The notes beneath the pieces are model-generated. The model ran no database searches. It saw only the letters and a program-made list of their open reading frames with translations, and had not been told where the DNA came from. This document shows positions 46,741 to 57,773 of a stretch of DNA of 64,000 bases, one piece after another. Numbering within the stretch: the first letter of the stretch is position 1; the number at the start of each line of letters is the position of its first letter. The position numbers and the translations under genes are program-made. Origin of the DNA: Asterochloris sp. CNOR1 (taxonomy: Eukaryota > Chlorophyta > Trebouxiophyceae > Trebouxiales > Trebouxiaceae); the NCBI GenBank assembly GCA_963969365.1, contig OZ017749.1:2790001-2854000 (forward strand), written 5' to 3'.

Positions 46741-47732
46741 CTAGGAGGGCTGAGAGTAGAAAAACACACAGGCACTTGGCGCCTCTGCCAGGTTGTGTGC
46801 CTGCAACACAGGAGTACTGATCAGATAGACTTGCTTCGCAGGGAATTCAAGGCACCACAGATGACCATACCTTGGCAAAATTGACAGGGTGCCAGACTTT
46901 CCGCTGCTCAACTGCTGGTGCCCTCACCTCCCCAAGCTGCTTCCATAGCAGGATGACATAGCGATGCTTGCCTTTCGGAGGCGCGGGTCCTGCAGCCACC
47001 AGTGGACATTTCAGTCGTCTGGTCCTGGGTAGAGTCTATTGCCCGTAGGACAGGCTGCATCTGCTTCCCTTTGTATGGGGCAAGGGCTTCACCCTTCTTC
47101 ACAGCAGGCCCAGGAATGTTCACAACCTGCAGCTCATCACCTGTGTGCATGGCTGGCAACGCATTCAAGCTAGGCACACCTGGGCTGTGACTCACCAGCC
47201 AGTGCAGGAAATGCCGCCATTTATGATCACCGCCAATGCCCCCTGGCGCGTCCGGATCCACCATCATCCTGAAGCACACACAGCTGCATGAATTTGCGTG
47301 TGGATGCTGCCCCACTAGGTGCTTGTGCTGTATCGGCCAAGTAACTGGCTCACAGTGTGAAAGTTGCATCATCAGGATGGATGGCAACCTCTGGCTCCTC
47401 AGCAGCCTCCTTTGACGTCAGCTCATGCCCATCTTGACTGTGTTGTCTGCACAGTGAGAGACGCATGAGACTGTGATCACCAGAGGACTTCCCCTTGACT
47501 GTTAGCAGCAGGATTGCTCGCCTCCGTAGCTCACAGTCAGCTCCACATCAGCCAGCACTTTTGGCACAACGTCTCGCAGGATGCCAGCCTTCTCCAGCTT
47601 TTCCTGCAGCTCATATACACACTGTATGCCTGTGCTGCTGAGGCTGGCCTCTTCTGAGCAACATCTCACAATGCAGGTTGATGCAGAAGGGACTGGCACA
47701 GACATCCCATTCACCTGAATGCCTGAAGACAT
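46741..47732 (-). CDS. Phosphatidylethanolamine-binding protein (PEBP/RKIP family)
   Basis: PEBP proteins bind anionic ligands and act in signalling. Six exons: 47,732-47,522, 47,432-47,354, 47,268-47,069, 46,989-46,928, 46,903-46,871 and 46,800-46,741. Together they give 214 residues, the usual family length plus a short N-terminal extension. Motifs in order: AGILRDVVPKVLADVELTVS, DATFTLMMVDPDAPGG (ligand-pocket DPDAP), HFLHWLVSHSPG, LAPYKGPAPPKGKHRYV (GP.PP.G.HRY signature), WHPVNFAK and the end AHNLAEAPSACVFFYSQPS. The signature is intact only if intron 3 is removed, and that intron starts GGAAGC instead of GTAAGC. Intron 1 fits a GC-AG junction. I set the start at the first ATG in frame. 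Confidence 0.85.
46990..47068 (-). other. PEBP intron with a GG donor
   Basis: This 79-nt segment must be removed to join APYK-G to PAPPKGKHRY. Its 5' end reads AAAG|GGAAGC and its 3' end CTGCAG|GA. One substitution (second base G for T) would give the ideal donor GTAAGC. No in-frame GT or GC donor nearby restores the signature. Confidence 0.65.
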
Positions 47733-47796
47733 GGCAGCTTCACTTAGCAATGTTGTTGTACTGGTCAAGATAGTAGGTCTTGGAGATTTAAGAAAC

Positions 47797-47864
47797 CTGA
47801 GCTGGTCAAACCTTGCAACTGGGCCAAAGCACGCACCCTCAGTTGCAAGGTTTTACTAGCTCAG
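47797..47864. promoter_or_regulatory. Inverted repeat upstream of the PEBP gene
   Basis: The arms at 47,797-47,820 and 47,841-47,864 pair with only a few mismatches, including 13 perfect bp (AAACCTTGCAACT). The loop is 20 nt. It lies 65-130 bp upstream of the PEBP ATG, so it could be a 5' UTR hairpin, a factor site or a MITE remnant. Confidence 0.7.
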
Positions 47865-48943
47865 ATCTCTGTGTAGCCATGCACATGACTGTGCACAGCA
47901 GTGCTCCCTCAGGCAGCTGTTATGAGTACTGCTGCTGAGCAAGAAGGCACAGCCAGGCAAAGTGCTTGGAATGCACGCTGCACATCAACATATTAAGGCC
48001 ATCTGCTTCCACCATGGCTGCCTGGACTGGCTTCTCAGAGTGCACTTGCCCCGCCAGCCAGAGCCTGTGTGCTTCAGCTCGCAGACCCAGCTGCTGTGGC
48101 CCGTATTGTCACCCATGGGGGTCCTCACATTCTGATGGGATACCTTGCTGCCACACTTTGTTCAATGCTCCTGCAAGTACATTTGATGGTGCACTTGCAC
48201 CCAGGCAGAGGCGTGCACACATATGCAGCCGGTGCAGCATTGCCCATCATCAGAGCAGCCAAGCTGTTGCAGTCAACGTCCTTTGACGCAGTCCTGCAAC
48301 ACTAGGTGGTTGTCGGCTGGAGGTTGGCGCTGCATGCTGGCGTTGAGACTCCCAGACGTGCTCTGAGCACGGAAGCCTGCCTTAGGTTGGATTTCAGCAC
48401 TGTGCTATCCCCCAGAGCAGAAAGCAACAACCACACGAGGCAGCTGCTTGCCAGGAGGGAAACAGGTGACTTGATGGTCAGGCAGATGGAAGCTTCAACT
48501 GTAAGTTGTAGGCCCATTTTTCTGCTCCAGCATGCCAATGTGCTGGGCAGCACCAGGGGTGCACCTGGGCCTAAATGAGAAACATACACTTAATGTGACC
48601 TCTCTAGGTGCCGTCCCCTGGTCCACCAGCCGCTCCTCTGACCTGCCAGGCAAACCAAAGTTGTTCGACATGTATGAGACTTGTATCCATCCACCAGCAC
48701 AGTGTACTGATCTCTTGTATGTGCATCTGGTCCTATGCCCATTCATGAAGAGGCTACGGACTCTAATTAAAAAAAATCACACTATTGTCCTTCTATCTGA
48801 ACAGGCTTGCCTCACATGCTTTGTGATCGACTGCAGCAGAGAAGGCGCAGAGCGCTGAAGCTTTACCGCAGCCGGAAAAGGGGAGGCAGCAAGAGACGTT
48901 TCCCTTTGAGTGGGCCTTGAAGCTCTGAACAACGCCAATCAAC
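47865..48943. other. Stretch with one weak coding candidate
   Basis: On the plus strand around 48,070-48,180 a frame reads ADPAAVARIVTHGGPHILMG and YLAATLCSMLLQ, and continues to a stop at 48,305. It is protein-like, but I found no start or splice partner. The rest is the 5' flank of the S6K gene. Confidence 0.3.
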
Positions 48944-51900
48944 ATGCCCCTGAACCCATATGCCAAGGAATGGGTACCAGGGGGCTTTTTGGCACAGATG
49001 AAGGCCCCTGTGCAGCAGGCGGCAGCGCCCCAGCCAGGTCCTGCGCAGGCGACTCCAGCTGCAGAGGGAGGGTCAGTCGCTCAGCTGCCAGTCCCCAAGG
49101 TGGCGTCTCCAGATACGCTGGAGCTTGAGGAAGCTGAGCTGTTCCAGGCGCCACCCTCCCCTACATCACACCTGGAGGAGGGCAATTGCAGTGGCCTGCA
49201 GCAGGTACCCTTGCACAGCCTGTCTTGCTGTTGTATGGTGTGCTCGCACTGACCAGCTCCGCTCAGTCTATCACTTTCGCCTTGCTGCACCACGCAGACA
49301 GGGTGCATGGCTGCTGGGTTGCTCCCACTTGGTGTCATCTATTGACTCAGACAAGCCATGCATGCTTTGTAAAGGCCTGCACTGCCCTGTCAGCATGCTG
49401 TAGCCCCTACAGGCATTCAGGCCTGAGCTGTTGCCCAGCTTCCAAGTGCAGCCCTGTCTTGTCCTGCAGGACGATTGCTCTGGCAGCTCCCTGTCCAGCT
49501 CCCCCTCTGCCCAGGGGCCCTGTGAGGTGCCGCCTGGGTGCGCCAGCCAGGCAGAGCAGGAGCCCCCAGGGCAGCCCAGCACTGGGCGCCTGTCCCAGAA
49601 AGTGGGACCAAGCGACTTTGAGCTGCTGCGCGTGGTCGGCCAGGGCTCCTTTGGCAAGGCAAGCCTCTGTTAAATATGGCCTTTCTGGTTGTTCAGTGCT
49701 GTGCTGCCAGGCAGAGTCGAGCAGGGCTCCTTGGGACCAGTGGCCCAAGCCTTTGCTGTGACAAGCTGGTATCGCTACTTGGGGGCTCAGCCCATAAGGC
49801 TGCCGTGGAGGTGGAGTGGACAGACCTTCCTGCACGGCTGACGCTGCTTCACCACTGGACAGGCTGCAGCCTGCATCAGGCTGACGTGCCTGCCACAACA
49901 GAGGGATCCCACCAAACAGCTGCAGCAAAGCTCCTGTTGACCCAGCGTTGCAGCTGCTGCAGGTGTTTCAGGTGCGCAAGAAGGACACTGGTCACATTTA
50001 CGCCATGAAGGTGATGCGCAAGGAGAAGATCCTGGAGAAAGACCATGGGCAGTACGTCAGGCAGGAGCGCGATGTGCTGACAGCCGTATTCCACCCCTAC
50101 ATTGTCACCCTCCGCTACTCTTTCCAGGTCCGCTTGTGGGGTCATCGTCAGAGTCAGAGGCACTGAGGGACACTGGGAGGGCTTGGGGTCTGCCATGCAA
50201 CAAGGGAAGGAATCACTGCCTGGTAACAGCACTGGGCTGGCTGTAGTCAGGATGCACTCAATCCGCGGTGCGCGGAGCAGCTGCAGATCAATCCCCACAG
50301 CGTCAGCCTGCACCACTCCAGATCGTTGGAAACAGGGGAGTGGCAAAGGTGTGCTCTGCCTTGAGAGGGATGGGGTAGGGGTTCTGCCTAGGCAGACTGC
50401 ACTCCGAGTGCGGTCCTGGCGCTGGAAGCTGACCTCTTTGCTCCACTTTTGCATTGTCACCCAGCACCCCTCTGTTCAGATGAGAGGACCATGAAGCGGC
50501 CTGTCCCTGAGGCACTGCCAGGCTGACTCCATCAGGGCTGCTGCTGGTTGTATTCCACCGTACAGTGGTATGCTGCGCTGCTGACCTCACCTGGGCAAGA
50601 GTAATGCAATAGGGTGCTGGTCAGAGCATTGGGCCCCTCTCTTCTGGACCCCTGCATTGTCACGTTGCAGCACCTGTTGCAGGTGGGCTGCCCACCTGGG
50701 AACCACTAGCTTCCGCATACATGTCCCCCTGCATACAAAGCCGCTCTAGGGGTCTGCATACCCACCAGGGACCAGCCTGGCTGTGCTGCACACTACATTC
50801 CTGCACCAGCACCTGCTGTGCACAGATGCACTGCCCGACTGGCAATTGGCAACCACATTATGCAGTGCTGAGCTGCAGTTAAAGCCAGGCCTTTTTGAGC
50901 CAGACAGCCCCAAGGGCGGCTTGCACGCTTGCTCTGGCAGAATTACAAGCAAACGAATGCAGAACATGGTTCTCAGCAGGCTCAAGCCAACCTCTCTGAC
51001 ATGGCACTGTGCTTGCTGCAGACAAACAGTAAGTTGTACCTTCTACTGGATTTTATCAATGGTGGCCACCTATTTTTCCAGCTGTATCGACAGGTGAGAG
51101 CCTGCTGCAAAGCTCTGTGTTGACTGGTCTGCGTTTGTGGTTAAGAGCCCCTGCCCAAATCCTACAGCGTGTGCTGTCAACATCTGCAATAAGCCCGAAA
51201 TCCCGGTCGGCTTGCACACTTCAAATGGCTCTGGCTTAGACTCCATCAATTACTCTAGGTGTCTGCCATGAGCAGGGTCCATACATCTTGGAGACGCTGT
51301 AAAGTGGGGCTGGTCTTCGCTGCAGGGCATCTTCGATGAAGCGCTGACGCGGCTGTACACTGCCGAGATTGTGCTCGCGATAGCGCACCTGCACAGCCTG
51401 GGCTTTGTGCATCGTGACCTGAAGCCGGTGAGCCCCTAGCGGCCAGTCCGACTGCAGCCAAGTCTGGCTGTGCTTGCGCACCTCGTGCCAGTCTCCCCTG
51501 GGTGAACAGGCCTCCTAGTCACAGTAGCATGCTTTGGGTGGCTGCATGCAGCACAGGGCGTAGCAAGCAATGATGTGATGCAATAGTAGAGGGCAGGAAC
51601 CTGAAGCCAGTTGTCCAGCTACAACTGCCGCTGCTGCAGCTGGCAGCCCAGGCCAGCTGTGCCCGCACATCAGCTTTGCACCTCTTTTCCTAGCATGGCT
51701 GTCCCTGCTGGCAGCCCGCTGGATCCTCCAGCCACACTGCAGTGGTCAGCAGCTGTCCACCTCGTCAAGCGTTAGCAGGGGGCAGAGACACACCACCGAC
51801 AGGCATTGCTGTGCCTGATGGTATCATAAGCCCTTGCTGGCTGCACCTGTACTGCAACTAGCAGTCTCTACCAAGGCTGGCGAGGACACTGCTGCGTTGA

Positions 51901-53357
51901 CAGCTACTCACCCACCCTGCTGCCTCCTGCCTGCAGGAGAATGTGCTGCTAGACTCTCAGGGCCACATCAAAATAACAGACTTTGGGCTTGCCAAGGGCA
52001 ACATGGAGGATGGCCAGCGCACCAACAGCTTCATTGGGACCATGGAGTACATGTGAGCAAAACTTGAGCACATGTGGCAGAGCAGTCTTGGTCTAATACG
52101 CTGCCGCAGCTCAAGCATCCTTTGCTACACATTGCAGTGGCACTTTAGTGAGCAGCTTGGGGCTGCTGCCTGTAGATTGCTGCTGCTGTACTGCAACAGG
52201 CTGTTTGTCTGCCACTGCTCAGGTGCCGTCTGCACAATGGGCCTGCCTGTAGCAGCTGCTGGCGCTTGTGCAGGACCACTCTTGTCGCTGCAGCTTTGCT
52301 GTTTTGCGAGGAGATTTATACCCTGCAGGGCACAGGAATGTATTCATGCACTGGCCGCAAGATGCAGCTGCCGCATGATGCGGGGGCAAGGCGTACCACA
52401 GTCTGCAAGCCTTTGACTGGCTCTGACAGCCTGCAGGGCTCCAGAAATAATCTCAGGCACTGGACACCAGAAGACTGTGGACTGGTGGAGCGTGGGCATC
52501 CTGATGTATGAGATGCTGTGCGGCGTGCCTCCCTTCAATGCCAAGGGCCGCAACCAGCTGCAGAAGCAGATACTTAGCGGGAAGCTCAAGCTGCCAGGTC
52601 TGGTACTGCATGCTGCATGTTGTGCACATGCTGCGTCTGGCAGCTTGCTCAAGACAGGGCTGGGGACGCTGGCTTTCTCAGGGATGCTGGTTCAGGCATG
52701 CTGGAGGACAGCTAGATGCACGCTGCTGACAGCATTGAGGTGAGATGTTCCACCTGTGTGCTCACCTGATTCACAGGTTCCCTGTGCTCAAACTGCGGAG
52801 AACTAGCAGTAGCAGCTTGATCGATACAGACTGTCCCAGCACCCGCTTTCTGTCCGTGCTGCCTGACACGCTTGCTTACAGCTGGGCTGCATGCTGTAGG
52901 CTACCTCAGCAGCCAGTCACAGAGCCTGCTGCGTGGCCTGCTGGTCCGTGACCCTACCAAGAGGCTGGGATCAGGCCCTGACGGCAGTCAGAAGATCATG
53001 GACCACCCCTTCTTTGATAAAATTGATTGGCAGAGCCTCAAATTGTGTCAGGTGAGCTTCAAGCTCATGAGGGCATGGGACGCTCAACAATCACTGCTCA
53101 AAGCTCATGTGGGCGTGGGACGCTCAGCAACCACTACCTAGTGCTTCAGGAGCCCCTGACAGTCCTGCCCAGCCGTACTGCAGGTGCTGTCCCCCTTCAA
53201 GCCTGATTTGAAGGACAACCAGAGCGTAGAGAATTTTGACAAAATGTGGACTGACCAGAAACCTTCAGACTCCCCAGCAAACTCTCCCGCAGTCTCCAAT
53301 TTGGCAGACATCTTTGCTGGCTATAGTTACACTGCGGGGTTCATTGCGCCTCAATGA
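48944..53357 (+). CDS. S6K: AGC-family protein kinase, ribosomal S6 kinase type, with N-terminal PAM2-like motif
   Basis: This is a Ser/Thr kinase of the S6K group, downstream of TOR and PDK1 in eukaryotes. Nine exons (48,944-49,204, 49,470-49,658, 49,963-50,127, 51,022-51,093, 51,326-51,427, 51,937-52,052, 52,437-52,597, 52,900-53,051, 53,184-53,357) give 463 residues. The Gly loop is GQGSFGKV, the ATP Lys is in YAMKVM, and the catalytic loop is VHRDLKPEN. The metal motif is DFGLAKG, the activation loop [14 protein letters not shown], then [13 protein letters not shown]. The C-terminal tail has an SDSPANSP turn-motif region and the hydrophobic motif FAGYSY. The N-terminus starts [13 protein letters not shown], close to the PAM2 consensus that binds the MLLE domain of poly(A)-binding protein. 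Intron 2 is GC-AG (AAG|GCAAGC). Intron 8 holds a 40-bp tandem repeat at 53,061-53,139. Confidence 0.93.
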
Positions 53358-53505
53358 GTAATTTGCCTTACAGACGCTGACATTGCATGCTGTACGGCCT
53401 GTTGCTGTTGCAGAATTGTACTGACTATCTCCAAACACTTAATTTGAACGCTGAAGGCAGTCAAGTGACCTGGGCATTGAACTTCATGCTTGTAGGGTCC
53501 TGTGC

Positions 53506-54968
53506 TTATGTTCGTTTCTTGGAACCACCCAAGACTGTGCGCTGAATCATCCTGAGGATCTTGCTGGCCCAGAAGAGGCTCACAACGAAGATGCCAACAC
53601 CACCCAACTGCAGCAGAGGTGCAGCACAGGCTGTCAGTCCTTGGGCCAGTGGTGCAGAATGATAAGGACACCAGCAAGGAGGACTGCCTGCCTGCTGGCC
53701 AATGCATGCATGTGGGCATGTCTTGAGGCTGAGGTGAAGGCACACTTTAGCCTGAAGCAAAGCGGCAGGCAGAGAACGGACAGTGTTGTCAGGTGCCAAC
53801 AGACACTTGAACACTGCAGGCAGCGCTTGTGGGCGCTTTCGCCAGCGCAACCCCATGGAGCTGAAGCAGGGATGCTTCTGCCATCACCTCCACCCACCTA
53901 GAGCTCCCCAGCACGCAGCCACAGTGTGTGGCCCTCACCTTGACAATCCAGGGAGTGGTGGGGGATGCAACTGTGGCCCACACCACAAAAGGGCCCACCA
54001 GCAGTCTGCAGACAAAGAAGCTGAGCGCAAAGGCTGCGTCATTCACCAGCATGAGCTGCTGGTTGCCCTTGCGCAGGGCTCGCAGTATGAATCTGAGGTG
54101 TAGGAAAGGGTTGCTGACTTCCTGCAGGCCAGCATTGCCTAGGCACAAGCTTTGATTGGGAAAGTTATCCCAAGTGAACCATGACTTACCATCAGAAACA
54201 GACACAACGTGAGCTCAGTGCCGCTCTGCAGCAGACACTCACGAGGGCCTCAGACCCAGCCTTTGCTGCAGCTGTGCAGCAGAAGCCTGTTGCTTTGGTC
54301 AAAGCATGAGGCAGGCAAGCTGCAGCACTGAAAAGGACTTGATAGCCAGTGATGTTCACCGCCACAACAGCCGAAGGAGAGCTGTATACAATAGCCCACC
54401 ATGCGATTGCAGACCCCCACGAGGAGCCCCAGTATGGTGCAGAGGTGATGCGCTGCATTCCAGGGGTCTCGGTCCAGAATGAAGCAGACAGCTGTGTCAT
54501 ACAAGAAGTACCCCAGGCTGATGGTCAACACTGCATACTGCAGCCAGGGGTATGCAGGCAGCAGCTCTTGACATTGTGGCAGGCCAACGGGCTTGCTGCA
54601 GAGGGCCTGCCAGCATCATGGCACCAACCTGTTGTGATGTTGTCTCCTGCAAAAAGGATGGCATTTTATTGTCACACACAAAGACAGGCCAATCCACCAA
54701 CTAACAGCATCAGACTGCTCACTGCGCCAACACACTTGAACGGATCCTGCCAGTCCATCACAGCTGCAATGCAGCAAACCATCAAGACGGCATGGACAAG
54801 GCTGACAATCCTGTTGGCCACCTCAGAAAGGGTGTTGCCCTGGGGCTTCTGCCGCGTCAGGATCAACACTAGGCACGCCACGGCATATGAAGTCAGCCAT
54901 GCCACAGCATACGACACCAGATTGACGGAGGTCTCATGATCTGGAGCCTCTATGCCAAGGAGAGCCAT
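53506..54968 (-). CDS. TLC (TRAM/LAG1/CLN8) domain membrane protein
   Basis: This is a multi-pass endomembrane protein with a TLC domain of the TMEM136-like type, probably with a role in lipid metabolism or sensing. From the ATG at 54,968, hydrophobic segments include LVSYAVAWLTSYAVACLVLI and the VHAVLMVCCIAAVMD region. Next come VLTISLGYFLYDTAVCFILD and AAHHLCTILGLLVGV (54.42-54.6 kb), which match the TLC pattern GYFLYD then H...HH. Then EVSNPFLHLRFILRALRKGN and ALSFFVCRLLVGPFVVWATV (53.94-54.13) fit the E-x-x-NPFL signature. The last exon, GGVGIFVVSLFWASKILRMI, ends in a KKRT tail, a possible ER-retrieval-like end. One exon near 54.3 kb is poorly defined. It converges on S6K with a 148-bp spacer. 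Confidence 0.8.
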
Positions 54969-55080
54969 GATTAGAGGCTCAGTGCTGGCTGCAGGCACGC
55001 ATCAGTGTTAACCATGAGGAGTAGGTCAGTCTGCCCACAGCTGTGGCCTTCATGTAGATTCAATATGGCTCCCTGCAGCC
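54969..55080. promoter_or_regulatory. Short bidirectional promoter
   Basis: 112 bp separate the ATG of the TLC protein (minus) from the ATG of the pseudouridine synthase (plus). No TATA box was seen. Confidence 0.5.
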
Positions 55081-57672
55081 ATGCAGCTGGCCAAGGTCCT
55101 CGCATGGCAATGCAGGGGCATCAGGCATGGCTCAAGAAGGCTGCATATCAGGGCACAGGCCCCTGTTTATGTCAAAAAAGGACAGCACTCCATAGCAGAG
55201 CAGCCTGTTCATGTGGCCGACTATGTGGCTGCACACTGCCCTTCCTGTCAGCAGCGTCTCAACAGCAGGAGCAGCAAGACCTCAGGGCCCCTGGGCAAGC
55301 TGGAGCAGCATCTCAAGAGGTGGCTGATTATGAGCAGTGGCTACTTGTTTGGTATCCACTTGGTGTCAGGACCAAGTGTCTGCCCATCTTGTAGGTGCTG
55401 CCCAGATCTGATTGACTGGCAACAGTGGCCAACTGCCATAGAAGGCGCCGCAACTCTTGAGGAACTCTTGCAGGTGGGCAAGGCATGCATGACGCCACGC
55501 CTGCATACCTGTGTTCCGCATTCACTAAGCACACCCCACCTGCAGCATGCTAGGCAGCAAGAGCTTTGTCTACGACAGGACAGCCTCAGAATTGCATACT
55601 GTGAGCAGGATGCAGACGGTCAGCCTGTGCTGAGGGATGCAGCACAGGTGGCGGCCATCATGCAGCTGCCAGAGAGCAGGTGAGACATGACCCTGGCGGC
55701 TCGGCTCACACCATTACACCACACACTCACTGGACAGCAAGTGTGCATGCTGACAGGCAGCCAACTTGTCTTGAGCATCACAGGCTCTGCAGGCAGCGGC
55801 GGCAGGGTGCATGCGTCTGGGGAACGTTACTGACGCCTATGGCAGCTGCTGCAACCCATCACGCATCCGTGTACCTGAACCACACATCTGTGTGCCTGGA
55901 AAGACATGCCCGGCACACCTGGCTCCTGTCTTGCCCATGCAGCTGAGCAACAGCAGCATTCAGAGCTTCCCCAGCCTGCTGCAGGGTGCACGCCCTCATG
56001 CGGCTGGGCAAGAAGGACATCCCTCTGGTGGCTGATGCAGAGCCTGTGGACATACTGTATGAGGATCAGTGGCTGGTGGCAGTCAATGCGCCACCTGGCG
56101 TGCCCTCAGGGCCGAAGCATAGATTCATGGTGGGGCTCAGACAGCAGGCATCTCGGGCGGTGCCTGCTGTGCCAAACACACACTCCTGTTAGGGCTGGTT
56201 ACACAAGCAACAACCACCAGCCTGTCATGCCATGAGGGTGTAAACACTGAAGTGCCTGGTGGGCCTGACACTGCTGTGCACTTCTTGTGTTCCCCAGTCC
56301 CAAGCTTGTTTGCTTGAAGCAGCTTTATACACTGCAGGGTGGCAGCATGGTCAACAGGCTGATACACTACCTCGGTGGGGCTGTGCACTCAGCTGTCTGG
56401 CAATCGTCAAGGATCAGCGGTTCTGCAAACATTCTCTGAGCCAACAAGTTTCATGGTCACCTCCTGACCCTGCAGGGTTCCCCCCACTGCCAGTGCACCG
56501 ACTGGACATGAACACCAGTGGAGTGCTGGTGCTGGCCAAAGACTCTGCCTCCGCAGCAGATCTACACGCACAGTTCAGGTGGAAGAGCTGCAGACTGCTG
56601 TGTTTGTTGCCCAGCCTGCCCGGCTGTGCAGGCCCTGTCCTGTCTCTGTCATGCTTTGTGACTCGCGGAGCAGATTTCGCTGCCCTACGCCTTTTCCTCA
56701 TCCTGCAGGCGGCGCACTGTGCGGAAAGCCTATCTTGCCCTCGTGGGAGGGGTCCCTGACCAGATGCACTTCTCCAGCCACATGCCGATTGGCCAACATC
56801 CCCTGAAGAAGTAAGCATGATCCTTGGCAGGGGGGCCTGCCAGGCACACAAAAGCTGCAGCACTCCCTGCAAGCCAGAGAGCATTGTACAGCGCACAAGA
56901 GTCCTCCAGCCTGTGAGGAAAAGTTCTGGCTCTGCAGGGTTGCACGCACTGTCACACCAGACGGTCAAGCTGCCCGCACAGATTTTGTCACCATCAGCTC
57001 GTGCGTGGACGCTGATCTCTCAGAAGGCCAGCCAGGCTTTGCTGCCTGTCCAGGCACCCACCAGTGAGTCTTGCGACCATGAGCTGCTGCCGTACTGGAG
57101 GACCCCACCAAGCAGGCAGTGCTGGCCTGCAGGGGTGCCAGCCTGATCTGCTGCCAACCCTTCACAGGAAGAACACATCAGGTGAGAGGCTGACAGCCTG
57201 ACTCGCCCTGCAGAGCATGCTGCATCATGCCTGGTGCAAGATGCCCTGGAACTCCTACAGATCAGAGTACATTCTGCCCATCTTGGCTTCCCAATGCTGG
57301 GAGACGAGTGGTATGGCATCAAGGTGGGCCACAATGCAGCTTACTGTGATATGTCCTGTGTGTTTCTGTGGCTAGCAGCCTACACTGGCAGTATGAAGAG
57401 AGTATCACAGCTGGGTGCACTGTGTAGGGCCCCTGGATTGGGCGCCAAGCATTGCATGCTGGGTCACTTCAGATCTTCCATCCAGCAACAAAAGAGGCCC
57501 TCACGGTGACAGGTGGGAAGTGTGCTGCCTCCTGGCTTTCTTGCACTACGTGTGAACATGCTGTGGTTCCTTTGCAGCCCCCCTCCCAGAGGACATGCAC
57601 CTGGCTGCAAAAGCTCTTGGCCTTGACACAGAACTTTCTACACCTCTATTGGATCTTATTAAGAATGACTGA
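55081..57672 (+). CDS. RNA pseudouridine synthase, RluA family, probably organellar
   Basis: It isomerises uridine to pseudouridine in RNA. Exon 1 (55,081-55,473) starts with a basic, acid-poor leader (MQLAKVLAWQCRGIRHGSRR), likely a plastid or mitochondrial transit peptide. Exon 2 is 55,546-55,679 (ADGQPVLRDAAQ). The catalytic core follows: DILYEDQWLVAVNAPPGVPS (56.05-56.12 kb), PLPVHRLDMNTSGVLVLAKD (56.48-56.55, with the family's catalytic Asp in RLD), RTVRKAYLALVGGVPDQM (56.7), VARTVTPDGQAARTDFVTIS (56.94-57.0) and LLQIRVHSAHLGFPMLGDEW (57.25-57.31, the QIR.H...G.P..GD motif). The last exons read IFHPATKEALTVT and APLPEDMHLAAKALGLD, with the stop at 57,672. Borders around 55.8-56.0 kb are uncertain. 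It converges on the ABC1K gene with a 101-bp spacer. Confidence 0.87.
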
Positions 57673-57773
57673 GAAATACTGGTGTGTGTCTTCAAGTCTG
57701 CAGCAACTGGATTTGAATCAAAGGGGAAGGAGGGAAGTAGACAAAGAATAGCAGTGTGCAGGCAAAGAGCTGA

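Noticed and set aside
48069-48305. Small protein-coding gene from the ADPAAVARIV frame
   Set aside because: No ATG, no convincing acceptor with a partner exon and no recognised domain, so it is kept only as a note for that stretch.
54998-54998. Upstream GTG as start of the TLC protein, and upstream TTG for PEBP at 47,768
   Set aside because: Non-ATG starts are not expected in a nuclear gene when an in-frame ATG lies 30-36 bases downstream.
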